A stretch of DNA of 64,000 bases. Source: Crossaster papposus (lineage: Eukaryota; Echinodermata; Asteroidea; Velatida; Solasteridae). The stretch spans positions 62,001 through 126,000 of the forward strand of contig JBAIAA010001538.1 of assembly GCA_037893245.1 (NCBI GenBank), read 5' to 3'. This document shows, one piece after another, positions 32,873 through 46,040 of this stretch; positions within the stretch are counted from its first letter, which is position 1, and each line of letters starts with the position of its first letter. The notes below the pieces were generated by a model. That model was given only the letters and a program-made list of their open reading frames with translations, made no database searches and was not told the origin of the DNA. The position numbers and the translations under genes were made by a program.

Positions 32873-35293
32873 TCTTTTAGTAACCTAAACCCCATAGACT
32901 TTGTACACGTGTTTTCTGCCCGTCACTTTTAATAGAAAACAAAGTCGTATTTACATAAAACTTAACCCAGGTGAAGACCCTATAGTGAACTCGTGTCTCG
33001 CAGAAATACGTCATGGTGACGTCATCAGGGGTCACGTGACGTCATCTTAAAGGTGTAATTGATTTAATCTTTGAAATTCAATAACAAATCAACCGCAAAA
33101 GACCGAAACTAAATTTTTGTGGCAATAGATAGAATAATCCAGGATCTTAATTTTATCTCGTGTGCGTGAAATCACGTGACCCTTCCTTCCGGTCTAAACC
33201 GGAAGTGCCTCATAATTTAAAAGTGAAAAATGATATGAACTTACTTTCAACGATGTTAGTGTCTGGCTACAATGTATTTTTCAAAAAAAATATTGGTGAC
33301 GTCATAACATGTTATAGCGCCCTCTAGCGGCAGTTTGAAAAATTGTTAAAATGAATAATCTGTTGATGTGTGTGGCGAAGTTTGCTGAAATCACTTTATA
33401 ACCGGTGTATTTAATCAGCTTCATGCTAGGAACAAGTTGACGGGAAGAAAAAATTATGACGTCACCAGACCGGAAGTTAGAATGAAAAGACTCCTTTTCC
33501 TTTGAAAATTCCTAAACAATTAAACCTGACAGATACAATCTTGATTTTTGCTCTAAAGGTTAATGTAAAAGTAGTTCTCGAACTTCCCTGTGTTTTGGGG
33601 CAAAAAACGAACTTGAACATACCCTGCGGCACCCTTGAAATGTAATCGTTTTGGCCTAGGCGCATAAAGCATTGACCCCTTATATGTGCCTGGCACACGT
33701 ATAATAGGGGTGTACATGCTTGTATATGTACGTACGTATACACTGATAGTGTACTATGCATTGAGCGAATGTATCACTACTGACATCGTACGTGCATGCA
33801 AATGTACGCTCACCCAAGAGGACACTAGCCGCCAACAAGCGAAACAGGATGACGTCATCAAATTGCCTATGGGGAAGGGCGCCGTGTGCGACAGGTAGGT
33901 AAACAGGCTCTCGGCTACGCAGAATCCAATCCCATAGACTTTGTGAACGTTGTTTGCACAATTCCCAGCACTTTTAACGAAAAACAAAGTCGTATTTCCA
34001 TAAAACTTAACCCAGATGAAGACCCTATAGTAAACTCGTGTCTCGCAGACATACGTCATGGTTACGTCGTCAGGGGTCACGTGACGTCATCTTAAAGGTG
34101 CAATTGATTTAATCTTTAAAAATAAATAACAAATCAACCACAAAAGACCGAAACTTGATTTTTGTGGCAATAGATATAATAATCCAGAATCTTCATTTTA
34201 TCTCGTGTGCTTAAAATCACGTGACCCTTCCTTCCGGTCCAAACCGGAAGTGCCTCATAATTTGAAAGTGAAAATGATATGAACTTACTTTCAACGATGT
34301 TAGTGTCTGGCTAGAATAAACTTTTCCAAAAAAAATCAGGCGACGTCATAATATGTTATAGCGCCCTCTAGCGGCAGGTTGAAAAATGGTTAAAATGAAT
34401 AATCTGTTGATGTGTGTGGCGAATTTTGCTGAAACCACTTTATAACCGGTGTATATAATCAGCTTCATGCTTAGACCATATTGGGAAGGAGAAATATTTA
34501 TGACGTCACCAAACCGGAAGTTACAATGAAAAATCCTTTAAACCTTAAACAATCGCTTACAAATCAACCACTATAGATATAATCCAGATTTTTGCATCAG
34601 ATAGCAAAGTAAAGACAGCTCTCGAGCTTTCTGTTAATTACGTCACGATGACGTCATCAAATGTCAGATTACAAGCAACCAAATATTTCTAGATTTAATC
34701 TTTGAAAATCAATATAAAATCAACTGTAAGAGATCTGATTCAGATTTTTAAGGGAATTGATAGATTAATCCATGGTCTTCATAATTTGTATTACATGCAA
34801 AAAAACCTGACCCTTCCTTCCGGTCTAAACCGGAAGTGCATTATAATTTAAAAGTGGAAAACGATGGGAACTTACTTTCAACGATGTTAGGCGCTGGCTA
34901 GGTTGTAAGTAACAAACAAGTTAACGGTGACTTCTTAAAATGTTATAGCGCCCTCTAGCGGCTTGTTGACAAATGTTACATCATATTACGATTACATTTG
35001 AATTATTACGTTTTTCGACCTTTAAGTCATATCTCAGCAACGGAACGTGCTAACATAACATACGTTTGTATTGTTAGGTGATAGATAGTTGCACAAAAAG
35101 TTCACAAACGTGTGACGTCATCGTTTTAATCAGTTTGGATTCATTTTAATCTGTTTAAATTAACTTAAATTAGTTTTCGATGATTTTAAATTATTTTGAT
35201 GGTATACAAGTTCAATTTTTGAAAAATTTAATCTATAAAATTGCGAAAGCGAAAAAGCCCTATGTTCTGTTCCTCGAACAGACGTAGTTCTAG
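32873..35293 (+). mobile_element. B-family element, copy R2
   Basis: It begins eight Ts after the CTAG of R1 with no palindrome between. It is an inverted counterpart of the copy at 19156-21550, with the same order of CTCF-like sites (33317, 34361, 34948), ETS palindromes and GTAC-rich tract (about 33715-33810). GCGAAAAAGCC at 35249-35259, CTAG at 35290-35293. Confidence 0.75.
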
Positions 35294-35540
35294 TTTTTTT
35301 TTTAGCTGTTTCGGCCTTTCAGCCGAAACAGCTTTTGTTTTCGTTAAAGTTTTTTTTTTTTTTTTAGCTGTTTCGGCCTTTCAGCCGAAACAGCTTTTGT
35401 TTTCGTTAAAGTTTTTTTTTTTTTTAGCTGTTTCGGCCTTTCAGCCGAAACAGCTTTTGTTTTCGTTAAAGTTTTTTTTGGCTTTTTCGCAAATTTTGCG
35501 AAAAAGCCTTTGTTTTTGTTCTGATTTTTTTTTTACTTTT
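35294..35540 (+). repeat. Three A-type palindromes then one B-type
   Basis: Near-identical A-type units at 35304-35333, 35366-35395 and 35426-35455 (period 60-62 bp, all C:G inner pair), then a B-type palindrome at 35480-35508 next to the following B element. Confidence 0.85.
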
Positions 35541-38171
35541 TTCTTTTAGTAACCTAAACCCCATAGACTTTGTACACGTATTTTCTGCCCGTCACTTTTA
35601 CCAGAAAACAAAGTCGTATTTCCATAAAACTTAACCCAGGTGAAGACCCTATAGTGAACTCGTGTCTCGCAGAAATACGTCATGGTGACGTCATCAGGGG
35701 TCACGTGACGTCATTTTAAAGGTGTTATTGATTTAATCTTTGAAATTCAATAACAAATCAACCGCAAAAGACCGAAACTTAATTTTTGTGGCAATAGATA
35801 AAATAATCCAGAATCTTCATTTTATCCCGTGTGCGTGAAATCACGTGACCCTTCCTTCCGGTCTAAACCGGAAGTGCCTTATAATTTAAAACTGAAAAAT
35901 GATATGAACTTACTTTCAACGCTGTTAGTGTCTGGCTATATTGTATTTAACAACAAAAATACCGGCGACGCCATAACATGTTATAGCGCCCTCTAGCGGC
36001 AAGTTGAAAAATTGTTAAAATGAATAATCTGTTGATGTGTGTGGCGAAGTATGCGGAAATCACTTTATAACCGGTGTATTTAATCAGCTTCATGCTAGGA
36101 ACAAGTCGACGAGAAGAAAAAATTATGACGTCACCAGACCGGAAGTTACAATGAAAAGACTTCTTTTCCTTTGAAAATTCCTAAAAAATTAAACCTGACA
36201 GATATAATCTTGATTTTTGCTCTAAAGGTTAGTGTAAAAGTAGTTTTCGAACTTTCCTGTGTTTTTTGGCAAACAACGAACTTGGACATACCCTGCGGCA
36301 CCCTTGAAATTTAATCGTTTTGGCCTAGGCGCATAAAGCATTGACCCCTTATATGTGCATGGCACACGTATAATAGGGGTGTACATGCTTGTATATGTAC
36401 GTACGTATACACTGATAGTGTACTATGCATTGAGCGAATGTATTACTACTGACATCGTACGTGCATGCAAATGTACGCTCACCCAAGAGGACACTAGCCG
36501 CCAACAAGCGAAACAGGATGACGTCATCAAATTGCCTATGGGGAAGGGCGCCGTGTGCGACAGGTAGGTAAACAGGCTCTCGGCTACGCAGAATCCAATC
36601 CCATATATTTTGTAAACGTTGTTTGCACAATTCAAAGCACTTTTAACGAAAAACAAAGTCGTATTTCCATAAAACTTAACACCCAGGTGAAAACCCTATA
36701 GTAAACTCGTGTCTCGCAGAAATACGTCATGGTTACGTCATCAGGGGTCACGTGACGTCATCTTAAAGGTGTAATTGATTTAATCTTTGAAAATCAATAA
36801 AACATCAACCGCAAAAGACCGAAACTTGAATTTTGTGGCAATAGATAGGATAATCCAGGATCTTCATTTTATCTTCTGTGTGTGAAATCACGTGACCCTT
36901 CCTTCCGGTCAAAACCGGAAGTGCCTTATAATTTGAAAGTGAAAAATGATATGAACTTACTTTTAACGATGTTATTGTCTGGCTAGAATAAACTTTTCAA
37001 AAAAATTTCGGCGACGTCATAACATGTTATAGCGCCCACTAGCGGCAGGTTGAAAATGGTTAAAATGATTAATCTGTTGATGTGTGTTGCGAACACTGAC
37101 CTCTATACATGGACAGATCATCATTGTTCTATTTTGAAGTCGGCATGCGGAGAAGTGCAACATGGCGGACCCACGACGTCACTCTGTGAGCCAATGAAAT
37201 GTCTAGGTGTTGGTACGATACGTATTACGTAATGTTTATAAATACAAAACGTACAGAGTAAATCCACTAACCTCTACACCTGGACATTTCATTGGCTCAC
37301 AGCAGTGACGTCTCGGGTCCGCCATGTTGCACTTCCAGTTCGCGCCGACTTCAAATGTTAGCACAGCAGAATATGGACAATGATCCGTCCAGGTGTAGAG
37401 GTCAGTGGTTGCGAAGTTTGCTGAAATAACTTTATAACCGGTGTATATAATCAGCTTCATGCTTAGACCACATTGGGAAGGATAAATATTTATGACGTCA
37501 CCAAACGTCACAATGACGTCATCAAGTGTCAGATTACAAGCAACCAAATATTTCTAAATTTATTCTTTGAAAATCAATATAAAATCAACTATAAGAGATC
37601 TGATTTAGATTTTTAAGGAAATTGATAGATTAATCATGGTCTTCATAATTTGTATTACATGCAAAAAGACCTGACACTTCCTTCCGGTCCAAACCGGAAG
37701 TGCCTTATAATTTGAAAGTTGAAAATGATATGAATTTACTTTCAACGATGATAGTCTCTAGGTAGCCTGCACTCTACAAACAAAGTTACCGGTGACGTCA
37801 TAAATTGTTATAACGCCCTCTAGTGACAGGTTGAAAAATGTTTAAAATGAATAATCAGTTCATTTTCGTGGCGAAGTTTGCTCAAATCGCTTTATAATTG
37901 GTATTTATAATCAGCATCTTGTTAGGAACAAGTTGGCGGATAAAAACAAAATAATATGACGTCACTAGACCGGAAATTACAATTAAAAAACCTTTAAACA
38001 TTTCTGAAAATTAACCGCGAGAGATATAATTCAATTAATAATTTAAAATTTGCAGTTTTGAAAAAATTAAAGTAAAGAAATTTATTAAATGAAATCATAA
38101 ATGTAATGAACAATACAAAAAAAAATGCGAAAAAGCCATATGCTCTGTTCCTTGAACAGACATATCTCTAG
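35541..38171 (+). mobile_element. B-family element, copy R3
   Basis: CTAG at 38168-38171, subterminal GCGAAAAAGCC at 38127-38137, CTCF-like site at 35986 and a variant near 37032. Interrupted by the 314-bp foldback element at 37094. About 140 bp present in R1 are missing at 37507 (CCAAAC joined to GTCACAATG). Confidence 0.75.
37094..37407. mobile_element. Foldback MITE, hAT-like
   Basis: 314 bp bounded by perfect 12-bp terminal inverted repeats CACTGACCTCTA and flanked by a perfect 8-bp duplication, GTTGCGAA (37086-37093 and 37408-37415), the target size of hAT transposons. The arms pair over most of their length; both contain AAGTGCAACATGGCGGACCC-like sequence. A second terminus-like sequence (ACTAACCTCTACACCTGGAC) lies inside at about 37265, so the right half is itself palindromic. 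No coding capacity. Confidence 0.85.
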
Positions 38172-38247
38172 TTTTTCTTTTTTTAGCTGTTTCGGTTTTT
38201 CACCGAAACAGCTTTTGTTTTCGTTAAAGTTTTTTTTTTTCTTTTTT
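38172..38247 (+). repeat. A-type 5' palindrome after a B terminus
   Basis: Palindrome at 38185-38213 (T:A inner pair), GTTTTCGTTAAAG and T-tract. It follows a B element but precedes an A element, and its family is that of the following element. Confidence 0.85.
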
Positions 38248-38966
38248 TTTTTTTTCTTTTAATTTTTCAGACTTTTTTCCATAGGATTTGTACACGTTTT
38301 TTCTGGCATAGCACTTTGACACTTTGGTAAATCCGATCGACTTGAGACTTGACATACATTTAGAAAACCACCCAAGGACGGTCCTAGAAGAAATTCGGCC
38401 CGATTACGTCATTCAAGGTCACGTGACGTCATGTTAAAGGTGAAATTTTCCCCATAGGTTTTGTACACGTTTTTCTTCAGACTCTTGACTTTGACACTTT
38501 GGTAAATCCAACCGACTTGAAACTCGGCATACACTTAGAACACCACCCATAGATGTTTCTGAAAGACATTCGGCACGATTGCGTCATTCAAGGTCACGTG
38601 ACGTCACATTAAAGGTGCACATTTTTCTCCCATTCGTTTTGTACACGTTTTTGTTTAGACTGTTGACTTTGACACTTTAGTAAATCCGATCGACATGAGA
38701 CTTGGCACACACTTAGACCACCATCCACATACGGCCCTAGAAGAAATTTGGCACGATTACGTCATTCAAAGTCACGGGGCGTCACGTTAAAGTTTCATTT
38801 TCCCCCATAGGTTTTGTACACGTTTTTCTTTAGACTATTGCCGTTGACACTTTAGTAAATCTGATCGACTTGAGACTTGGCACACACAAAAGACCACCAC
38901 ACACATATTAAAAGTAATTTTAGACACTCGAAACAGCTCTGTGTTTGTCCACAAACACATGTCTAG
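38248..38966 (+). mobile_element. A-family element, copy R1
   Basis: Four type I subrepeats, terminal hairpin at 38940-38959, CTAG at 38963-38966. The closest left-side relative is L4, in inverted orientation. Confidence 0.75.
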
Positions 38967-38989
38967 TTTTTTTTTTTTTTTTTTTTTTT

Positions 38990-40287
38990 TTGTCACATTT
39001 TCCCATAGGATTTGTACACGTTTTTTCTGCCAATACACTTTGACACTTTGGTAAATCCGATCGACTTGAGACTTGGCATACATTTAGACAACCACCCAAG
39101 GACGGTCCTAGAACAAATTCGTCGCGATTACATAATTCTTGGTCACGTGACGTCACGTTAAAGGTGTAATTTTCCCCCATAGGTTTTGTACACGTTTTTT
39201 TTCAGACTATTTAATTTGACAGTTTGGTGAATCTGATTGACTTGAAACTTAGCACACACCTCGACCACCATCCCCAGGAGGTCCAGGAGAAAAATCGTCA
39301 TGATGACGTCATCGTGGGTCATGTGACGTTACACAAAAGGTGCAGTTTTTAAGACCCTCTATCTCTGGAAGTACACGTCCGATTGGGGTCAAATTTGGTT
39401 TGCAAGTATTCGAGGATGTGTTATAGACGAAAATTACGATGACGTAATTATGACATCATCGGGTGTCATGTGACGTCACATTAAAGGTTCAATTTTCTCC
39501 ATAGGTTTTGTACACGTTTTTCTTCAAAATATTGAATTTGACACTTCTGTCAATTCGATCGACTTGAGACTTAGCACAGACCTCAACCACCATCCTTAGG
39601 AGGGTCAAGAACAAAATAATCAAGATGACGTCATCGGGGGTCATGTGACGTCACATTAAAGGTGTAGTTTTTAAGACCGTCTAACTCTGAAAGTACAAGT
39701 CCGTTTGGGGTCAAACTTGGTTTGCAAGTATTCGAGGATGTGTTATAGACAAAAAATAGGATGACGTAATTATGACATCATCGGGTGTCATGTGACGTCA
39801 CATTAAAGGTTCAATTTTCTCCATAGGTTTTGTACACGTTTTTCTTCAGACTATTGAATTTGACAATTTGGTAAATCCGATCGACTTCGGACTTGGCACA
39901 CACCTCGACCAACATACCCAGGAGGGCCAAGGGGGAAATCGTCAGGATGACGTCATCGTGGGTCATATGACGTCACATTAAAGGGGCAGATTTTAGGACC
40001 CTCTATCTCTGGAAGTACATGTCTGATTGGGGCCAAACTTGGTATGCAAGTATTCCAGAATGTGTAATAGACGAAAATTAAGATGACATCATGATGACAT
40101 CATCGGGTGTCATGTGACGTCACTTTAAAGGTGCAGTTTTTCCCATAGGATTTGTACACGTATTTTTCAACTTATATATCTTGGGAAAATTGACAAATCC
40201 AATCGATTTCAGACTTGGCACACACATAATGAAAGTTATCTTAGACATCCGAAACAGCTCTGTGTTTGTCCACAAACACATGTCTAG
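38990..40287 (+). mobile_element. A-family element, copy R2
   Basis: Starts GTCACATTTTCCCATAGG after the T-tract. Type I then type II subrepeats (boxes near 39015, 39189, 39511, 39835, 40155). CCGAAACAGCT then hairpin at 40261-40280, CTAG at 40284-40287. Near-identical to R6 and R8. Confidence 0.75.
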
Positions 40288-40452
40288 TTTTTTTAGCTGT
40301 TTCGGCAACTCAGCCGAAACAGCTATTGTAATCGTTAAGATTTTTTTTTTTCTTTCTTTTTTTTTTTTTTTTTCTTTTTTTTAGCTGTTTCGGTTTTTCA
40401 CCGAAACAGCTTTTGTTTTCGTTAAAGTTTTTTTTTTTCTTTTTTCTTTTTT
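40288..40452 (+). repeat. Two A-type palindromes
   Basis: Palindromes at 40295-40324 (C:G inner pair) and 40383-40411 (T:A inner pair), separated by T/C-tract. The first lies seven Ts from the preceding CTAG. Confidence 0.85.
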
Positions 40453-41607
40453 TTGTCACTTTTTCCCATAGGATTTGTACACGTTTGTTCTGGCATAGCA
40501 CTTTGACACTTTGGTAAATCCGATCGACTTGAAACTTGGCATATATTTAGTCAACCACCCAAGGACGGTCCTAGAAGAAATTCGTCGCGATTACGTCATT
40601 CATGGTCACGTGACGTCACGTTAAAGGTGCAATTTTTCCCCATAGGTTTTGTACACGTTTTTCTTCAGACTATCGACTTTGACACTTTGGTAAATCCGAT
40701 CGACTTGAAACTTGGCATACACTTAGAACACCATCCACAGATGGGTCTTGAAGACATTTGGCACGATTGCGTCATTTAAGGTCACGTGACGTGACGTTAA
40801 AGGTGCAATTTTTGTCCCTATAGGGTTTGTACACGTTTTTATTCAGACTATTGACTTTGACACTTTCGTAAATTTAATCGACTTGAGACTTAGCACACAC
40901 CCCGACCACCATCTCCAGGAGGGCCAAGGGGAAAATCGTCATGATGACGTCATCGGGGGGTCATGGCACGTCACATTAAAGGTTCAGTTTTGAGGACCCG
41001 CTATCTCTGGAAGTACAGGTCCGATTGGGGTCAAACTTGGTATGCAAGTATTCCAGGGTGTGTTATAGACAAAAAATAAAATGACATCATGATGACGTCA
41101 TCGTGGGTCATGTGACGTCACATTAAAGGGATTAAAGGTTCAGTTTTTAGGACCCGCTATCTCTGGAAGTACAGGTCCGATTGGGGTCAAACTTGGTATG
41201 CAAGTATTCCAGGGTGTGTTATAGACGAAAAATAAAATGACATCATGATGACGTCATCGTGGGTCATGTGACGTCACATTAAAGGTCCAGTTTTTAGGAC
41301 CCTCTATCTCTAGAAGTACATGTCCGATTGGGGTCAAACTTGGTATGCAAGTATTCCAGGATGTGTTACAGACGAAAATTAAGATGACATCATGATGACA
41401 TCATCGGGTATCATGTGACGTCACATTAAAGGTTCAAATTTCCCCATAGGATTTGTACACGTTTTTTCAACTAATATATATTTGGCACTTGTGTAAATCC
41501 AATCGACTTCAGACTTGGCACACACATAGACCACCACACACACATATATTGAAAGTAACGTTAGACAATCGAAACAGCTCTGTGTTTGTCCACAAACACA
41601 TGTCTAG
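40453..41607 (+). mobile_element. A-family element, copy R3
   Basis: Type I units, then type II units with a direct duplication of about 130 bp (GACCCGCTATCTCTGGAAG at about 40995 and 41150). CTAG at 41604-41607. Confidence 0.75.
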
Positions 41608-41616
41608 TTTTTCTTT

Positions 41617-43227
41617 TTCTCCTTCAGACTTTTTCCCATAGGGTTTGTACACGTTTTTTGTTCGGACAATACACTTGGACACTTTGGTAAATGCGATCGA
41701 CTTGAAACTTGGCATACACTTAGACCACCACCCACAGATGATCCTAGAAGAAATTTGTCACGATTACGCCATTCGTGGTCACGTGACGTCACGTTAAAGG
41801 TTCAATTTTTCCCCATAGGGTTTGTACACGTTTTTCTTCAGACTATTGACTTTAATACTTTGGTAAATGCGATTGACTTGAAACTCAGCACACACCTCGA
41901 CCACCATCCCCAGGAGGTCCAAGAGAAAAATCGTGATGATGACGTCATCGTGGGTCATGTGACGTCAAATTAAAGGTGCAGTTTTTGGGACCCTCTATCT
42001 CTGAAAGTACATGTCCGATTGGGGACAAACTTGATATGCAAGTATCCTGAGATGTGTTATAGACGAAAATTAAGATGACATGAAGATGACGTCATCGGGT
42101 GTCATGTGACGTCACATTAAAGGTTCAATTTTTTTCCCATAGGGTTTGTACACGTTTTTCCTCAGACTATTGATTTTGACACTTTGGTAAATCCCATCGA
42201 CTCGAGACTTAGTACACACCTCGATCACCATCCATAGGAGGGCCACAAGGAAAATCGTCATGATGACGTCATCGTGGGTCATGTGACGTCACTTTAAAGG
42301 TGTAGTTTTTAATACCCTCTATCTCTGGAAATAAAGGTCTGATTGGGGTCAATCTTGGTATGCAAGTATTCCAGGATGTGTTATAGACGAAAATTAAGAT
42401 GACGTCATGATGACGTCATCGTGGGTCATGTGACGTCACATTTAAGGTGTAGTTTTTAAGACCCTCTATCTCTGGAAGTACAAGTCCGATTGACAGGCTT
42501 TCGAGTTGTTTAATTATACTTTTGTCAATCCTGGCCAGCTGGAATTGGATTGTTTTTGTTTAGTTAAATCTGTTTATTTTGTGAATCGTTTGTTGTGTGT
42601 TGCTATTGGCCGAATAAATAATAATAATAATAATAATAAGCTTGGCATGCAAGTATTTAAGTGTGTGTTATAGACACAAATTAAAATAACATCATGATGA
42701 CGTCATCGTTGGTCATGTGACGTCTCCTTAAAGGTTCAATTTTCCCCATTGGTTTTGTACATGTTTTTATTCAGACTATTGAATTTGACACTTTGGTCAA
42801 TCCGATCAACTCGGGACTTAGTACACACCTCGACCACCATCCCCAGGAGGGCCAAGGGGAACATCGTCAGGATGACGTCATTGTTGTACATGTGACGTCA
42901 CATTAAAGGTCAGTTTATAAGACCCTCTATCTCTAGAAGTACATGTCCGATTGGGGTCATACTTGGTATGCAAGTAATCGGGGATGGGTTATAGACGAAA
43001 ATTAAGATGACGTAATTATGACTTCATCGTCGGTCATGTGACGTCACATTAAAGGTGTAGTTTTCCCCAAAGGATTTGTACATGTTTTTTTCAACCAATA
43101 TATCTTTGGCACCTGGGTAAATAAGATTGACTTCAGATTTGCGACACACTTAGACCACCACCCACATATTACAAAACAAATTAGACACCCGAAACAGCTC
43201 TGTGTTTGTCCACAAACACATTTCTAG
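41617..43227 (+). mobile_element. A-family element, copy R4
   Basis: Type II subrepeats, interrupted by a TAA-tailed insertion at 42492-42640. CTAG at 43224-43227 (CATTTCTAG variant). Confidence 0.75.
42492..42640 (+). mobile_element. TAA-tailed non-LTR retroelement fragment
   Basis: About 149 bp of foreign sequence inside an A subrepeat (between GTCCGATT and CTTGGCATGCAAG), ending in an (AAT)n tail at 42613-42639. A short 3' piece with a microsatellite tail is what a 5'-truncated LINE or a SINE leaves. The family was not recognised. About nine bases of the A subrepeat are missing at the site. Confidence 0.5.
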
Positions 43228-43261
43228 TTTTTTTTTTCTTTTTTTTTTTTTCTTTTTTTTT

Positions 43262-44602
43262 TTTGTCACTTTTTCCCATAGGATTTGTACACGTTTTTTC
43301 TGCCAATACACTTTGACACTTTGATAAATCCGATCGACCTGAGACTTGGCATACATTTAGACAACCACCCAAGGACGGTCCTAGAAGAAATTCGTCGCGA
43401 TTCCGTCATTCAAGGTCACGTGACGTCATGTTAAAGGTAACATTTTCCCCATAGGTTTTGTACACGTTTTTCTTCAAACTGTTGACTTTGACACTTCTGT
43501 AAATTTGATCGACTTGAGACTTAGCACAGACCTCGACCACTATCCTTAGGAGGGCCAAGAGAAAAATAATCAAGATGACGTCATCGCGGGTCATGTGACG
43601 TCACATTAAAGGTGTAGTTTTTAAGACCCTCTAACTCTGAAAGTACAAGTCCGGTTGGGGTCAAACTTGGTTTGCAAGTATTCGAGGATGTGTTATAGAC
43701 GAAAATTAAGATGACGTAATTATGACATCATCGGGTGTCATGTGACGTCACATTAAAGGTTCAATTTTCTCCATAGGTTTTGTACACGTTTTTCTTTAGA
43801 CTATTGAATTTGACAATTTGGTAAATCCGATCGACTTCAGACTTAGCACACACCTCCACCACCATACCCAGGAGGGCCAAGGTGAAAATCGTCAGGATGA
43901 CGTCATCGTGGGTCATGTGACGTCACATTAAAGGGGCAGATTTTAGGACCCTCTATCTCTGGAAGTACATGTCTGATTGGGGCCAAACTTGGTATGCAAG
44001 TATTCCAGAATGTGTTATAGACGAAAATTAAGTTGACGTCATGATGACGTCATCAGGTGTCATGTGACGTCACATTAAAGGTGTAGTTTTCCCCATAGGT
44101 TTTGTACACGTTTTCCTTCAGACTATTGACTTTGACACTTTGGTAAATTCACTCGACTCCAGACTTAGCATACACTTAGAACACCACCCACAGATGGTTC
44201 TGGAGGAAATTTGGCACGATTGCGTAATTCAAGGTCACGTGACATGACGTTAAAGGTTCAATTTTCCCCCCATAGGTTTTGTACACGTTTTTCTTTAGAC
44301 TATTGACTTTGACACTTTCGTAATTTTGATCGACTTGATACCTAGCACACACTTCGACCACCATCCACAGGAAGGCCAAGAGAAAACTCTTGATGATGAC
44401 GTCATCGTGGGTCATGTGACGTCACATTAAACGTTCAGTTTTTTTAATAGCATTTGTACACGTTTTTTTCAAGCAATATATTTGGCACTTTGGTAAATCC
44501 GATCGATTTCAGACTTGATACACACTAGACCACCACCCACATATTGAAAGTCATTTTAGACATTCGAAACAGCTCTGTGTTTGTCCACAAACACATGTCT
44601 AG
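43262..44602 (+). mobile_element. A-family element, copy R5
   Basis: Six boxes (43290-44458) alternating type I and II. CTAG at 44599-44602. Preceded by a mixed T/C tract without a palindrome. Confidence 0.75.
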
Positions 44603-44616
44603 TTTTTTTTTTTTTT

Positions 44617-45839
44617 TGGTCACTTTTTCCCATAGGATTTGTACACGTTTTTTCTGCCAATACACTTTGACACTTTGGTAAATCCGATCGACTTGAGACT
44701 TGGCATACATTTAGACAACCACCCAAGGACGGTCCTAAAACAAATTCGTCGCGATTACATAATTCTTGGTCACGTGACGTCACGTTAAAGGTGCAATTTT
44801 CCCCCATAGGTTTTGTACACGTTTTTCTTCAGACTATTTAATTTGACAGTTTGGTGAATCTGATTGACTTGAAACTTAGCACACACCTCGACCACCATCC
44901 CCAGGAGGTCCAGGAGAAAAATCGTCATGATGACGTCATCGTGGGTCATGTGACGTTACACAAAAGGTGCAGTTTTGAAGACCCTCTATCTCTGGAAGTA
45001 CACGTCCGATTGGGGTCAAATTTGGTTTGCAAGTATTCGAGGATGTGTTATAGACGAAAATTAAGATGACGTAATTATGACATCATCGGGTGTCATGTGA
45101 CGTCACATTAAAGGTTTAATTTTCTCCATAGGTTTTGTACACGTTTTTCTTCAAAATATTGAATTTGACACTTCTGTCAATTCGATCGACTTGAGACTTA
45201 GCACAGACCTCGACCACCATCCTTAGGAGGGTCAAGAACAAAATAATCAAGATGACGTCATCGGGGGTCATGTGACGTCACATTAAAGGTGTAGTTTTTA
45301 AGACCGTCTAACTCTGAAAGTACAAGTCCGGTTGGGGTCAAACTTGGTTTGCAAGTATTCGAGGATGTGTTATAGACAAAAAATAGGATGGCGTAATTAT
45401 GACATCATCGGGTGTCATGTGACGTCACATTAAAGGTTCAATTTTCTCCATAGGTTTTGTACACGTTTTTCTTCAGACTATTGAATTTGACAATTTGGTA
45501 AATCCGATCGACTTCGGACTTGGCACACACCTCGACCACCATACCCAGGAGGGCCAAGGGGGAAATCGTCAGGATGACGTCATCGTGGGTCATATGACGT
45601 CACATTAAAGGGGCAGATTTTAGGACCCTCTATCTCTGGAAGTACATGTCTGATTGGGGCCAAACTTGGTATGCAAGTATTCCAGAATGTGTAATAGACG
45701 AAAATTAAGATGACATCATGATGACATCATCGGGTGTCATGTGACGTCACTTTAAAGGTGCAGTTTTTCCCATAGGATTTGTACACGTATTTTTCAACTT
45801 ATATATCTTGGGAAAATTGACAAATCCAATCGATTTTTT
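44617..45839 (+). mobile_element. A-family element, copy R6, 3' end missing
   Basis: Follows the R2 sequence closely up to AAATCCAATCGATTT, where R2 would continue about 80 bp to CTAG; here an A-type palindrome starts instead. The 3' hairpin and CTAG are lost, by insertion plus deletion or by recombination. Confidence 0.75.
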
Positions 45840-46040
45840 AGCTGTTTCGGCCTTTCAGCCGAAACAGCTTTTGTTTTCGTTAAATTTTTTTTTTTTCTTT
45901 TTTTTTTTTTAGCTGTTTTGGCCTTTCAGCCGAAACAGCTTTTGTTTTCGTTAAAGTTTTTTTTTTTCTTTTTTGGCTTTTTCGCAATTTTGCGAAAAAG
46001 CCTTTGTTTTTGTTCTGATTTTTTTTTTCTTCTTCTTTTT
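45840..46040 (+). repeat. Two A-type then one B-type palindrome
   Basis: A-type at 45840-45869 and 45911-45940 (left arm GCTGTTTTGGC, giving a G:T wobble), B-type at 45975-46002 next to the B element that follows. A short TTC stretch lies at about 46029. Confidence 0.85.

Noticed and set aside
35294-35540. Hairpins followed by T-runs as bacterial-type terminators
   Set aside because: The genome is animal, the palindromes occur in both orientations relative to the homopolymer, and they sit at element ends rather than after genes.
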